This document shows positions 1 through 8,402 of a DNA stretch of 64,000 nt, piece after piece; within the stretch, counting starts at the first letter, position 1, and the number at the start of each line of letters is the position of its first letter. The stretch covers positions 3,037,501 through 3,101,500 of the forward strand of contig JAHCHX010000001.1 of assembly GCA_026129545.1 (NCBI GenBank). Reading direction: 5' to 3'. The DNA comes from Saprospiraceae bacterium (GTDB lineage: Bacteria > Bacteroidota > Bacteroidia > Chitinophagales > Saprospiraceae). The position numbers were made by a program, and so were the translations under genes. The notes under the pieces are model-generated. The model was not told where the DNA came from, ran no database searches, and worked only from the letters and a program-made list of their open reading frames with translations.

Positions 1-221
1 GGATACAAGGTGTTTGGTTGAATGGTAGGCGGCAGGCCGCTGATTTCAACGTTGCCGTTGAAGCCGTTGGGGTTGCCGCCCCCGTGGCAACTGTTGCAAT
101 GCCCATTGAAAGGGGCGCCTGTGTTGCCCGTGGGTGGATTGGCATTGTTGGCGAGCCAAACGAGTACCCCCATAAGGAGGCCAATAGTGGGGAGCAAGCG
201 GGAGTTGCGGATTGAGTTCAT
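1..221 (-). CDS. choice-of-anchor V / Reeler-like secreted protein, 3' part outside window
   Basis: Reading leftward from the ATG at 221 the frame stays open to the window edge, giving the first 73 residues of a longer protein. Residues 9-27 form a hydrophobic signal peptide. Then comes a TGAPFNGHCNSCHGG segment with one CxxCH haem-c-like motif (C42, C45, H46). In Bacteroidota this arrangement opens secreted choice-of-anchor V (Reeler-like) proteins, many of which end in a T9SS sorting domain. The haem ligation is an inference from the motif; the rest of the protein is not visible. A TACTTTTG promoter element lies 43 bp upstream. Confidence 0.75.
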   Translation of the reverse strand, partial: MNSIRNSRLLPTIGLLMGVLVWLANNANPPTGNTGAPFNGHCNSCHGGGNPNGFNGNVEISGLPPTIQPNTLY

Positions 222-263
222 GCGAAAATTGTGTAGCTGTGAAAATGTAGAATAAAAAACAGG

Positions 264-271
264 CAAAAGTA
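264..271 (-). promoter_or_regulatory. -7 promoter element of the choice-of-anchor V gene
   Basis: TACTTTTG on the minus strand matches the Bacteroidota -7 consensus TAnnTTTG and lies 43 bp upstream of the ATG at 221. No clear -33 TTTG is seen. Confidence 0.5.
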
Positions 272-366
272 GATGCTCTATACGGCCATTTTCGCTGTTC
301 GGGTTTTTAAAAGAATGTTTCTTTTTGTCAAAGCGCTTAAAAACAAAAAACCCTTAGCGAGCAACA

Positions 367-395
367 TTTGATTTGCAAGAAACGCAATACCTTAG
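367..395 (+). promoter_or_regulatory. promoter of the holin-X/YtxH operon
   Basis: TTTG at 367-370 and TACCTTAG at 388-395 are 17 bp apart, close to the Bacteroidota -33/-7 pattern. The start codon at 418 follows after about 22 nt. Confidence 0.45.
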
Positions 396-417
396 AGGCT
401 GATACCAACACACGAAT

Positions 418-789
418 ATGTCAGAAGAACCCAAACAGGAATCATCCTTTGAACGCCTGCTCGACAAAAGCCTTCAGCATATAGAGACGCGCTGGGAGTA
501 TTACTCGCTCACAGCCACCGAAAAAATATCAGGTGCCGCATCCGCCTTTGCTGGTATGTTGATTATCATCGTTTTCTCCTTGATGATTCTGTTTTTTCTC
601 AGCATCGGCTTTGCTGTGTGGCTTGGCGATTATCTCGACAATCGGGCAGGGGGGTTTGTGTTGGCAGGCTTGATATTTGTTCCCGTGGCCGCGATTGCCT
701 ATCGCTTCATTCCGCCGCTGGTCCGTTCCAAAATCATTCACAACATGTTACAGGATGAAACTACTGAAGACGAAAACACAAGTGGATAA
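418..789 (+). CDS. phage-holin-family (Holin-X/YqjE-like) membrane protein
   Basis: A 123-residue protein with a charged, helical N-terminus (1-35), two hydrophobic membrane segments (about 41-67 and 78-98) and a short acidic cytosolic tail. This is the layout of the actinobacterial Holin-X/YqjE family, which despite its name is usually a chromosomal envelope or stress gene, not a lysis gene. It is the first of three co-directional genes; the next start overlaps its 3' end by 35 nt, and a YtxH protein follows. That grouping supports a role in the membrane stress response. The exact function is unknown. Confidence 0.75.
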   Translation: MSEEPKQESSFERLLDKSLQHIETRWEYYSLTATEKISGAASAFAGMLIIIVFSLMILFFLSIGFAVWLGDYLDNRAGGFVLAGLIFVPVAAIAYRFIPPLVRSKIIHNMLQDETTEDENTSG

Positions 790-1237
790 CCTTAGCGAAC
801 TCAAAAGGCGAAAAGCCGAACTAAAGACTCGCCTTGAACGGGAGCAAGCAGACCTGCGCGCTAGTTGGCAGGAAGTCCGCTCCGACCTTCGCCCAAGTCA
901 ACTCGCTTCCAGCTTTGCCCAGTCGCTCCTTGGGCTCTCCGAACCACCCGGTCCGGTAGCAACGGGGGTGGCCAATAGCTTGCGGGGGCCGCTACATGTG
1001 GCCACCGACTTGCTGGTGGGCAATACCCGTGCGCGGGTGCTGCTTAAAATAGTGGCCCCGCTGCTGCTCGCTTATCTGCCCAACTTGTTTAAAAAAGCAA
1101 AAGGCGTATCGCTGCGTTCGTCGAAGGCCAAGTTGTACGGCGCTTTGCGAAGTGGCGTGGCGGATTTGCGCAGCCAGCTGAAACGCAAAAAGACAGACAC
1201 GCCCAACGAAACGGAAGACATTATCCAACCCTCCTGA
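755..1237 (+). CDS. hypothetical protein of the holin-X/YtxH operon
   Basis: A 160-residue basic protein whose ATG at 755 lies inside the end of the preceding gene, suggesting coupled translation. An in-frame GTG at 782 is an alternative start. Residues 10-45 are rich in Lys, Arg and Glu and look like a coiled coil. A hydrophobic stretch at about 93-105 (LLKIVAPLLLAYL) could touch the membrane, and the C-terminus is strongly basic. I do not recognise a family. Operon position suggests a partner of the small membrane proteins on either side. Confidence 0.7.
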   Translation: MKLLKTKTQVDNLSELKRRKAELKTRLEREQADLRASWQEVRSDLRPSQLASSFAQSLLGLSEPPGPVATGVANSLRGPLHVATDLLVGNTRARVLLKIVAPLLLAYLPNLFKKAKGVSLRSSKAKLYGALRSGVADLRSQLKRKKTDTPNETEDIIQPS

Positions 1238-1262
1238 TTTTGTTTGAACAAACAACTTGACC

Positions 1263-1478
1263 ATGGAAAAACGCAACACACTCGGACTGTTATTGGTGGG
1301 TGCCTTAGCGGGTGGGGCCGTGTATTTTCTCTTTTTCACCGAGCGCGGAAGGAAAATGCTCGACCGTTTGACCAACATGGCCACCGACAAATTGGATGAA
1401 TGGTTGGCAGAGCTGGAAAGGGAGCTTGAAGTGGTGGAAGACGAGGTCGAAAAAGACGCTTCCATGGGCCATTCCTGA
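1263..1478 (+). CDS. YtxH domain-containing small membrane protein
   Basis: A 71-residue protein with an N-terminal membrane segment (about 6-25, GLLLVGALAGGAVYFLFF), then ERGRKML and an acidic helical tail. The Gly-rich transmembrane helix followed by a (T/S)-E-R-G-R/K-K motif is typical of YtxH, a family linked to general stress in Firmicutes and found next to Holin-X genes elsewhere. A TTG at 1257 could extend it by two codons; the ATG at 1263 is preferred. It ends the three-gene operon and converges on the next gene. Confidence 0.75.
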   Translation: MEKRNTLGLLLVGALAGGAVYFLFFTERGRKMLDRLTNMATDKLDEWLAELERELEVVEDEVEKDASMGHS

Positions 1479-1484
1479 CCCTTT

Positions 1485-2438
1485 TCAGAACACTATTTCC
1501 ATCTGGATATTTGCCCGCTTGAACTCTTGACTGTCCAAAGGCACCACGCGAAAACCGAGTTTGAAATACAGGTTGATGGCCTGAAAGGCCTTTGTGTTGG
1601 AATATAGAAACACCCGTTTTGCGCCGAGTTTTCGCGCCCTTTCCAGCGCCGCCCAACCCAGTTTTTCCCCGATTTTCAGCCCCCGTGCCTTTTCTGCCAC
1701 AGTCATTTTTGCCAGCTCGAACGACCCGTTGCCAAACGGTTGCAAGGCGACCGTGCCGATGATTTCATGGTCTTTTTCGGCCAGCAGAACCGCCCCGCCG
1801 CCGCTGAGAAAATACTTTTCTGGCTGGCCAAGCGTCTCCCGGTCTATTTCCTCCACTTCAAAATCCTTCGCAATCCAGATAAGGTTCAATCGCTCCCAAG
1901 CCGCTTGATGGCGCGGCTCATAGTCAATGATGCGCACGGACTGCTCGGCTCTGTCGCGGGCGATACGCTTGGCGACATCCAAAAAACGTTCCTGCTCAAG
2001 GCGTGCCTCCACCTCGCTGATGGCCTTGAGCAAGGGCGTTGCCCCCTCGCAGATTTCTTCGAGGGCTGCTTCTATCACGCTCCAAGCAGGCTCCATTTTC
2101 GCTACCAAATCAAGCGCTAGCGGCGAAAGGCTGAGCAGTCGGCGGCGTGAATCGGTTTTGTCTTTGAGCGAGCGAATCCACTTTTTCTGCTCCATTTCGC
2201 GCACCAAAGCAATGACCGAGGGATGGGCGTAGCCGATTTCGGTGGCAAGGTCGAGAATCCCCAGCGGTGATTTTTTTGAAAGCGTGTACACCACAGGCCA
2301 AAACTTTGGCTCGAATTCGATGCCGAAATGCTGGTAAATCATGGCACCGTCTTTGCGTAGATTGTCGGCAAGCCGTTGCAGGCGCGTGGAAATGGCGAGA
2401 TACCCCGCCGCGTCAATGATGTTGGATGCATGTTTCAT
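1485..2438 (-). CDS. MarR-type regulator fused to a GNAT N-acetyltransferase
   Basis: A 317-residue two-domain protein. Residues about 30-145 form a MarR-like winged helix, with the recognition region around YAHPSVIALVREMEQKKW and the wing residues DSRRRLLSLS. Residues about 168-317 form a GNAT acetyltransferase; the acetyl-CoA loop is seen in ARGLKIGEKLGWAALERA and the C-terminal motif in AINLYFKLGF. Such fusions are a known family, in which ligand or acetylation state may alter DNA binding. A TAGTTTTG element sits only 5 nt before the ATG, so the transcript may be leaderless. The gene is divergent from metK. Confidence 0.85.
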   Translation of the reverse strand: MKHASNIIDAAGYLAISTRLQRLADNLRKDGAMIYQHFGIEFEPKFWPVVYTLSKKSPLGILDLATEIGYAHPSVIALVREMEQKKWIRSLKDKTDSRRRLLSLSPLALDLVAKMEPAWSVIEAALEEICEGATPLLKAISEVEARLEQERFLDVAKRIARDRAEQSVRIIDYEPRHQAAWERLNLIWIAKDFEVEEIDRETLGQPEKYFLSGGGAVLLAEKDHEIIGTVALQPFGNGSFELAKMTVAEKARGLKIGEKLGWAALERARKLGAKRVFLYSNTKAFQAINLYFKLGFRVVPLDSQEFKRANIQMEIVF

Positions 2439-2443
2439 GTCTG

Positions 2444-2451
2444 CAAAACTA
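2444..2451 (-). promoter_or_regulatory. -7 element almost touching the MarR-GNAT start codon
   Basis: TAGTTTTG on the minus strand ends 5 nt before the ATG at 2438. Transcription should begin at or very near the start codon, implying a leaderless mRNA. Confidence 0.45.
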
Positions 2452-2568
2452 CGTTGTTGACTACTTGTTTTGCAAATGATTTTTTTTCAATTTGCAAAAT
2501 GAACCGCGTCGTGAGTGTCTTTTACAAGGCAACTTCGGCATTTACTCCTTTTTTCGGCGGGCAACCCC

Positions 2569-2576
2569 TACCTTTG
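2569..2576 (+). promoter_or_regulatory. candidate metK promoter (-7 element)
   Basis: TACCTTTG matches TAnnTTTG 153 bp upstream of metK. It would give a leader of about 145 nt, long enough to hold the two small hairpins downstream. Confidence 0.4.
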
Positions 2577-2635
2577 CGGCGCTTTTTAGCAATGGAGCGA
2601 AACGCAAGAGTAAACATGACAATCTCGCTGCCCTC

Positions 2636-2687
2636 CCCATGAACATGGGTTTTCGTTTCGTCAAATTCAATCCCGGTATTTCGGGAT
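2636..2687 (+). promoter_or_regulatory. two short hairpins in the metK leader
   Basis: CCCATG (2636-2641) pairs with CATGGG (2644-2649), and ATCCCG (2670-2675) pairs with CGGGAT (2682-2687). They lie between the presumed promoter and metK. I could not match them to a known SAM riboswitch class, so a regulatory role is only possible. Confidence 0.2.
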
Positions 2688-2729
2688 AGACCAACTATCG
2701 TTCATAATTTCATAATTTTTCATTAAGAA

Positions 2730-3992
2730 ATGCCATACCTCTTCACTTCCGAATCCGTGTCAGAAGGTCATCCCGACAAAGTATCCGACCAAATCAGCGA
2801 TGCCATCCTCGACGCATTTTTGGTGCAAGACCCCGAATCCAAAGTAGCTTGCGAGACACTGGTGACTACCGGCCTCGTCGTAGTCGCAGGCGAGGTGCGC
2901 TCCAAAGCTTATGTGGACGTGCAGGAAACTGCTCGCCGCACCATCGAAAAAATCGGCTACACAAAGGCCGAGTACCAGTTTGAAGCCAAGAGCTGCGGTG
3001 TCATCAGCGCCATTCACGAGCAAAGCCCCGACATCGCGCAAGGCGTGGATGTGGGCAAAAAAAGCGAGGATGAGCAAGGCGCGGGCGACCAAGGCATGAT
3101 GTTCGGCTATGCTACCAACGAGACGGACAACTATATGCCACTTGCTCTCGAACTCGCCCATCTGCTGTTGCGCGAACTCGCGGCCATCCGAAAAGAAGGC
3201 AAGCAGATGAAGTATCTGCGACCCGACGCAAAAAGCCAAGTCACTATCGAATACACCGACAAGCACGTTCCTAAAAAGATTGATGCCATCGTCGTCAGCA
3301 CGCAGCACGACGATTTCGACACGGAGGAGAAAATGCAGGCTCGCATTGCCGCCGACGTGCAAAAAATCCTCATCCCGCGTGTGAAGAAGCACCTGCCCAA
3401 ACGGGTGCAAAGGCTCTTCACTCCCGACATCAAATACTATATCAACCCCACTGGCAAATTCGTCATAGGCGGGCCACATGGCGACACGGGGCTTACCGGC
3501 CGCAAAATCATCGTGGACACCTATGGTGGCAAAGGCGCGCACGGCGGCGGTGCTTTTAGCGGGAAAGACTCTTCCAAGGTGGACCGCTCGGCAGCTTACG
3601 CCACACGCCATATCGCCAAAAACCTGGTGGCTTCCGGCCTGTGCAGCCAAGCTTTGGTGCAGGTCGCGTACGCCATCGGAATAGCGCAGCCCGTCGGGCT
3701 TTATGTCAATACTTATGGCACTTGCAAGGTGAAAGGCTTGAGCGATGGCGAAATCGCGCAAAAACTCCTCAAGATTTTCGACTTGCGCCCAGCGGCCATC
3801 GTGCGGCGTTTTGGCTTGAAAAACCCAATTTTTTCGGAAACGGCCGCTTATGGACATTTTGGTCGCGAGCCGCAAAAGAAAAAAGTTCAAATCGGCCTGA
3901 ACGGCTCCACGAAAACCCTCGAGGTAGAGACCTTCACTTGGGAAAAACTCGATGCGGTGAACGACATCAAAAAGGCTTTTGGCTTGAACTGA
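2730..3992 (+). CDS. metK: S-adenosylmethionine synthetase
   Basis: A 420-residue cytosolic enzyme that makes S-adenosylmethionine from methionine and ATP, the methyl donor for the cell. The ATP motif [14 protein letters not shown] is at residues 13-26, [11 protein letters not shown] begins near 118, and the phosphate-binding region [13 protein letters not shown] with the following [15 protein letters not shown] starts near 247. The length fits the slightly longer Bacteroidota form. It stands alone, has its own promoter and ends in a strong intrinsic terminator at 4021-4058. Confidence 0.98.
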   Translation: MPYLFTSESVSEGHPDKVSDQISDAILDAFLVQDPESKVACETLVTTGLVVVAGEVRSKAYVDVQETARRTIEKIGYTKAEYQFEAKSCGVISAIHEQSPDIAQGVDVGKKSEDEQGAGDQGMMFGYATNETDNYMPLALELAHLLLRELAAIRKEGKQMKYLRPDAKSQVTIEYTDKHVPKKIDAIVVSTQHDDFDTEEKMQARIAADVQKILIPRVKKHLPKRVQRLFTPDIKYYINPTGKFVIGGPHGDTGLTGRKIIVDTYGGKGAHGGGAFSGKDSSKVDRSAAYATRHIAKNLVASGLCSQALVQVAYAIGIAQPVGLYVNTYGTCKVKGLSDGEIAQKLLKIFDLRPAAIVRRFGLKNPIFSETAAYGHFGREPQKKKVQIGLNGSTKTLEVETFTWEKLDAVNDIKKAFGLN

Positions 3993-4020
3993 TGCCCGAA
4001 GATTGCCAACCTGTAGGATG

Positions 4021-4058
4021 CAGGTGCTTCACCGGATAGTGAGGCACCTGTTTTTTTT
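4021..4058 (+). terminator. intrinsic terminator after metK
   Basis: A 12-bp stem with one G-U pair (4021-4032 with 4039-4050), a 6-nt loop and eight T residues at 4051-4058. Confidence 0.9.
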
Positions 4059-4095
4059 GTGTCCCCGCGCAAGTCCAATAACTTGCGGCCCGGTC

Positions 4096-5625
4096 ATGTC
4101 CATTTTTCAAACCATCATAAAAGCTTTCATCGTCGGCACGGAGCGCCACCCGCTCCCTGAAAAGGCTTTGGCCCCCTTGAACATTTCTCCTTCCCCCGAC
4201 CCCGCGCAAACGCTTATGGAAGCACTCGCAACAACTCACCTGTTGAAGCATGCCGCCTCCCTGCTCGCGGTCGCCGCTCCATCCGCCACTGTTCCTTCCT
4301 CACCAGCAGATGAGGCAACGTACTGCAACGATGCCGCTGCAAAAGACCTGTGGTTTCTGTTGTCGGGGCATCATATAAATGCGCTGCCGGAGTTTGTGAA
4401 GCTGGCGGCTCAAAACCATCTTTTTGTGCCCCCCGAACTGCTGCCCGAGTTGCTGGAGCGGGCAGCCCGCGATGCTAATTTAGTGGATAAAATTCGACCT
4501 GTATTGGGAACGCGCGGCGAGTGGCTGGCTCACCAAAACCCAGAATGGAGCGAAGTGGTCAGGGAGGAGGAAATGGATTGGCTCACCAATACTTTTGCGG
4601 AACGCAAAAAACTACTACGATTGACTCGTGCCCGCAACCCCCTGTTGGCACTTGCTTGGCTCGAAAAAACATGGTCGCAGGAGACAGCAGGCCACAAAGC
4701 CCAATTCGTTGATATACTGCAAGTTCGCCTGTCAGCGACGGATGAGGATTTGTTGGAAAGGGCACTTTTGGACAAAAACCGTGAAGTGCGCCATGCGGCG
4801 GCCATCGTTTTGATGAAGTTGCCGGAAAGCCGTTTTTTTTCATCAACCGTCCATTTTTTCAGGGAAAGGCTCGCGTCGGCTTTGTCGCAGGATGGAGGTA
4901 TTGCCGATTTTTTTTTAAAAAAGACACTGCCCGACCTTTCCGAAGAGGCTATTGCCCCATGGCTCGCGCTTTTGCCGAAGGATGCCTCTGACGATTGGCG
5001 TGTGGCGCTATTCCGCTGTTTGCTTCGCCTGCTTCCACCCGCCCAGCTACTCCTGTTGAGTGGTCAGTCATGCGAGCGCGTACTTGACACGCTCGACAGG
5101 TCGAACAATGCGGATGCGCTGTTATCATCCATCGTCAGCCACAAAGATGAGCAATGGACAGGCGCGGTGCTACGGCGCTTCACCCGCGATTTTCGTCATG
5201 CGTTGTGGCGAACCAAAGAAATGGAGGCGTTTCTTGCACTTTTTGTGGAGAAGGCCATGGTGTTTTTCGGACAAAACAACTTGGTAATTGAGCATGACAA
5301 TCAGATAGCGCTGCGAGCAGTGGAGGGGCATCGTCAGCCTTGGTCCATAAATTTGTTGGAGTGTCTTTTGGAGCAATATCGCCGCCTTGCTTATGGTAGC
5401 GGGGTCATTCCCGGTTGGCATTTTGCTTCAGCGCTCCAGACGGCGGCGTACCACTGTAATCCAAGTGAGGCGACCCATGCCGCTTTGGTGCGTGATTATT
5501 TGCAAAACCCGCCCAGAGCACGACCCAAAGAGTTTGAGACGTTTTTGGCAATCATTCGGTTCCGGCTGAAAATGCGTGAACATCTTTTGCTGGCAGGTGA
5601 GCAAGCCGAGGAAAGCAAACAGTAG
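4096..5625 (+). CDS. DUF5691 family protein
   Basis: A 509-residue protein that opens with MSIFQTIIKAFIVGTERHPL, the hallmark start of DUF5691 proteins (hydrophobic helix, then GTER and PLP). The rest is helical and Leu-rich, with HEAT-like stretches (for example LSATDEDLLERALLDKNREV). Family members often sit beside MoxR-type AAA ATPase and von Willebrand factor A genes; neither is here. Upstream in-frame codons fall inside the metK terminator, so the ATG at 4096 is preferred. The molecular function is unknown. Confidence 0.7.
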   Translation: MSIFQTIIKAFIVGTERHPLPEKALAPLNISPSPDPAQTLMEALATTHLLKHAASLLAVAAPSATVPSSPADEATYCNDAAAKDLWFLLSGHHINALPEFVKLAAQNHLFVPPELLPELLERAARDANLVDKIRPVLGTRGEWLAHQNPEWSEVVREEEMDWLTNTFAERKKLLRLTRARNPLLALAWLEKTWSQETAGHKAQFVDILQVRLSATDEDLLERALLDKNREVRHAAAIVLMKLPESRFFSSTVHFFRERLASALSQDGGIADFFLKKTLPDLSEEAIAPWLALLPKDASDDWRVALFRCLLRLLPPAQLLLLSGQSCERVLDTLDRSNNADALLSSIVSHKDEQWTGAVLRRFTRDFRHALWRTKEMEAFLALFVEKAMVFFGQNNLVIEHDNQIALRAVEGHRQPWSINLLECLLEQYRRLAYGSGVIPGWHFASALQTAAYHCNPSEATHAALVRDYLQNPPRARPKEFETFLAIIRFRLKMREHLLLAGEQAEESKQ

Positions 5626-5635
5626 CCAAATCGCA

Positions 5636-6064
5636 TCATGTCCGCTCGTGATGGAGCAGATACTGCACCGCCAGACGGTAGCCTTCGAGTCCTAAGCCGA
5701 TGATGCTGCCCACACATTTTGCCGACAAAAAAGAGTGGTGCCGAAAGGCCTCCCGCCGATATACATTACTAATGTGCACCTCCACAACGGGTGAGGGAAT
5801 GGCCCCCACGGCATCGCCCAAGGCAATAGAGGTGTGGGTGAGCGCCCCGGCGTTGAGCACGATTCCATCCACTGAAAAGCCTGACTCGTGCAGCTTGTCA
5901 ATGATTGCGCCTTCGTGGTTGCTTTGAAAATAGGCGAGGTCGGCCCCCGGGAAATCATTCTTCAGCACCCCGAAGTACTCGTCGAACGATCGGTGGCCAT
6001 AAATCTCCGGCTCGCGTTTGCCCAACAAATTGAGATTGGGGCCGTTGATGATGAGAATTTTCAT
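5636..6064 (-). CDS. aroQ: 3-dehydroquinate dehydratase, type II
   Basis: A 142-residue enzyme of the shikimate pathway that dehydrates 3-dehydroquinate to 3-dehydroshikimate. The start MKILIINGPNLNLLGKREPE is typical. Arg17 and the catalytic Tyr22 lie in KREPEIYG, the substrate loop is LNAGALTHTS, and the catalytic His is in VEVHISNVYRREAFRHHS. Length fits the type II dodecameric enzyme. An upstream in-frame extension to 6160 lacks family similarity and was excluded. It is divergent from the secreted protein at 6115. Confidence 0.97.
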   Translation of the reverse strand: MKILIINGPNLNLLGKREPEIYGHRSFDEYFGVLKNDFPGADLAYFQSNHEGAIIDKLHESGFSVDGIVLNAGALTHTSIALGDAVGAIPSPVVEVHISNVYRREAFRHHSFLSAKCVGSIIGLGLEGYRLAVQYLLHHERT

Positions 6065-6114
6065 AAGTGCAAATTTCTCCCGAATTTTGGAAGGTTTTTT
6101 CAAAAATCGAGACC

Positions 6115-7551
6115 ATGAGCAAAATACTACGCCTTTTCCTGTACCTCTTCTTGTGTTCATGTCCCTGTGGTGCCGCGACGCAATCTGTCCATATCTCGGA
6201 GAGCATTTCGATACGCAATGACTACGGCTATGAGCTCATCGGGCGTTTGCGCGACCGGATTTTGTTGTTCCGCGACAAATTCGACGATTTTGAGGTACAG
6301 GCGTTCGACAACCAGATGCGCCATTCTTGGACGCGAGGCTTGGATGATTTGGACCGGCGCGGGGTACAGATACTTTCTGTGGTCGGCGGCAAGAACGATT
6401 TTTCCATCATCCACAAAGTGCGGCGGCGTGGCCGCGCGGTACTTCGCATCCACAAGTACGACCCGGGCGCCAATCTGATTGACAGCATGTTGGTGAAAGA
6501 TTACGGTGAACGTCCCTTTGCTCCCCCTTCGCTTGAGATAGCAAGCAGTGATGACAAGAACTGTTTTGTCGTGTTCAACACTTCGGAGCGCAACAAGTTG
6601 GAAATCACTTGTTTCCGTCTGGATAAAATGCAGGTGCTATGGGACAAAACCGTTGCTATTGACGAGGAGTTTTATGAGGATGGGTTCAAGGGTTTGGCGT
6701 TGAGCAACGCGGGTGAGTTGTTTATTGTGAATGAGAAAAACAACCGCCGTTCCAAATTGGGAGCGCACGAGTTCACCATCCTGCGCGTGAGCGATGCTCC
6801 CGATATTTTCACTCGTGCTCCATTGGGCGAATACTTGACCCGCGATGTGCGATTCATCTACGACAATCTAAACCAGCGTTTGGTGGCGGCAGGGCTTTAT
6901 GCCGAAAAAAACCGCGACCGCTCCAACGGCGTGTTCTACTTCGCCATCACTCCCGGCGATTTGTCCAGCCGGGTGTTGCAATACGAATCCTTCGACGACA
7001 AGTTCATCTCTGTGCTGAGGCAGAAAGATGTGTCAGACGACACAAAAGGCGTAGAAGATGCCGAGGTGAAGCAGTTGGTGCTGCGACAAGATGGCGGTGT
7101 GATAATGGTGGCAGAAAGACAGCGCGAAATACAACGCGGCGCAGCGGCAGGTAGGGGTTTTTGGCGCGAAGGAATGCGCATGGTGATGGATTTTTACTAC
7201 GACGATGTCTTCATCGTCGCTATGCACCCCGACGGGCGAACGCATTGGAAAACGGTGCTGCACAAGAAGCAATACTCACAAGACGACAGTGGCACTTTTT
7301 CGTCTTTCTACCTTGCCCGCACGGCAGACCGCTTGCATGTGTTGTTCAACGACGAGATAAAATACGAAAACACTTGCAGCGAGTATGTCATCGCGCCCAC
7401 AGGCGATTTTGACCGCAATAGCATCATCAACACCATTGGGCAAAATCTGCGCTTGCGCTTCCGCGATGCCCTTCAAATCAGCTCCCGCGAGTGCGTGGTG
7501 CCTTCCGAATTTCGCAACCGGCTCCGATTGGTGCTGCTCCGATTTCAATAA
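6115..7551 (+). CDS. secreted hypothetical protein, possibly a beta-propeller
   Basis: A 478-residue protein that begins with a signal peptide (MSKILRLFLYLFLCSCPCG, cleavage probably after the Ala pair near 21-22). The mature part has repeated beta-rich blocks with Asp and aromatic residues, such as VLRIHKYDPGANL and VFIVAMHPDGRTHW, that resemble propeller blades, but I cannot name a family. No C-terminal T9SS sorting domain is seen, so the likely site is periplasmic or surface. recX follows 24 nt downstream. A start at 6067 would bury the signal peptide and was rejected. Confidence 0.65.
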   Translation: MSKILRLFLYLFLCSCPCGAATQSVHISESISIRNDYGYELIGRLRDRILLFRDKFDDFEVQAFDNQMRHSWTRGLDDLDRRGVQILSVVGGKNDFSIIHKVRRRGRAVLRIHKYDPGANLIDSMLVKDYGERPFAPPSLEIASSDDKNCFVVFNTSERNKLEITCFRLDKMQVLWDKTVAIDEEFYEDGFKGLALSNAGELFIVNEKNNRRSKLGAHEFTILRVSDAPDIFTRAPLGEYLTRDVRFIYDNLNQRLVAAGLYAEKNRDRSNGVFYFAITPGDLSSRVLQYESFDDKFISVLRQKDVSDDTKGVEDAEVKQLVLRQDGGVIMVAERQREIQRGAAAGRGFWREGMRMVMDFYYDDVFIVAMHPDGRTHWKTVLHKKQYSQDDSGTFSSFYLARTADRLHVLFNDEIKYENTCSEYVIAPTGDFDRNSIINTIGQNLRLRFRDALQISSRECVVPSEFRNRLRLVLLRFQ

Positions 7552-7575
7552 GCCCCCTCAACCGTTATCAAAACC

Positions 7576-8037
7576 ATGATGCCCCGACGCTCAAATCGGC
7601 CACTCACCCCCGATGAGGCACTTGCCAAGATGGAGCACTTCTGTGCTTATAGAGAGCGATGCCCCAAAGAAGTGCGGGCAAAATTGGCCGAGCTGGGCAT
7701 GAAAGGAGCGGATGCTGCCCAAATCCTCGAAGTGTTGAGCGGGGATGGCTTCTTCGACGAAGAACGCTTTGCATTCGCTTACGCGGGTGGGAAATTTCGG
7801 ATGAACCATTGGGGACGTGCCCGCATCCGCCAAGAGCTCCGGATGCGCGACATAAATGAAAGTGTGATTCGCCGCGCCTTAGATTCGATTGATGAGCACG
7901 AGTATCTAAAATTACTGAAGCAACTGGTGGAGAAAAAAAGTCGCCAATACGCAGGTCAGGAACACGCACGCGAAAAAACAGCCGCATCGCTCATTCGAGC
8001 GGGGTTTGAGCCGGAATTGGTTTTTCGGTATCTTTGA
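7576..8037 (+). CDS. recX: regulatory protein RecX
   Basis: A 153-residue, all-helical protein with the three-helix tandem repeats of RecX. Typical elements are EALAKMEHFCAYRERCPKEV near the start, LSGDGFFDEERFAFAYAGGK in the middle (compare L-x-x-x-G-[FY]-[IL]-[DN]-[DE]-x-R-F-A), and KFRMNHWGRARIRQELRMR. RecX binds RecA filaments and damps recombination and the SOS response. It lies just after the secreted protein; recA is not in the window. A second ATG at 7579 is equally possible as start. Confidence 0.92.
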   Translation: MMPRRSNRPLTPDEALAKMEHFCAYRERCPKEVRAKLAELGMKGADAAQILEVLSGDGFFDEERFAFAYAGGKFRMNHWGRARIRQELRMRDINESVIRRALDSIDEHEYLKLLKQLVEKKSRQYAGQEHAREKTAASLIRAGFEPELVFRYL

Positions 8038-8082
8038 CAAAACAAACGCACATCGCCCCGATTGTTTCGCCAAATTCCGCCT

Positions 8083-8112
8083 CTTAGAAACCTGACTTTT
8101 CCAAAAAGTTGG
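8083..8112. repeat. palindromic element, copy 1 (before the leader peptide)
   Basis: CTTAGAAACCTGACTTTT followed by CCAAAAAGTTGG; the core ACTTTT/AAAAGT is a dyad. A near-identical element occurs at 10015-10045 before the LytTR gene. It lies 77 bp upstream of the peptide gene at 8190. Confidence 0.65.
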
Positions 8113-8189
8113 TAAACCGCACCTCCCGGCGAGCTGTTAACTTTCGCTTCTTTTCCGATTGTTCACATTTCAAACTGCTCTGTTATCGT

Positions 8190-8393
8190 ATGGCAAAAGA
8201 TAAACTCACACTCAGCGACCTCAAAGTGCAAAGCTTCGTCACCTCGTTGGACGATGAATCTATGACCTCTCTCAAAGGAGGCCACTATGTCAAGGGACGT
8301 CAGTACACCTATCGTACTCGTTGGACAGCGGTGGACACCCGCGCCGATGCGTTGATCGACCTGACGCACAACGGAATCAAAGCTGGCGGCTAA
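8190..8393 (+). CDS. pinensin-type leader peptide with a cysteine-free core
   Basis: A 67-residue small protein. Residues 1-25 (KLTLSDLKVQSFVTSL and following) closely resemble the leader of Bacteroidota class I lanthipeptides of the pinensin family, and a Gly-Gly follows at 26-27 (SLKGG), as for cleavage by a peptidase-containing exporter. The presumed core has five Thr, but no Ser and no Cys, so lanthionine rings cannot form. No LanB, LanC or exporter gene is near. It could be dehydrated only, differently modified, or an unmodified secreted signal. The longer frame from 8109 was rejected because the leader match starts exactly at this ATG. Confidence 0.7.
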   Translation: MAKDKLTLSDLKVQSFVTSLDDESMTSLKGGHYVKGRQYTYRTRWTAVDTRADALIDLTHNGIKAGG

Positions 8394-8402
8394 GCGTCAT
8401 TG

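Noticed and set aside
418..789. Holin family protein as sign of a prophage
   Set aside because: No lysin, capsid, tail or integrase genes are near; Holin-X/YqjE proteins are normal chromosomal envelope genes.
2760..3890. Long open frame antisense to metK (376 codons)
   Set aside because: It lies wholly opposite a confirmed enzyme gene, has no family features and is explained by the codon bias of metK.
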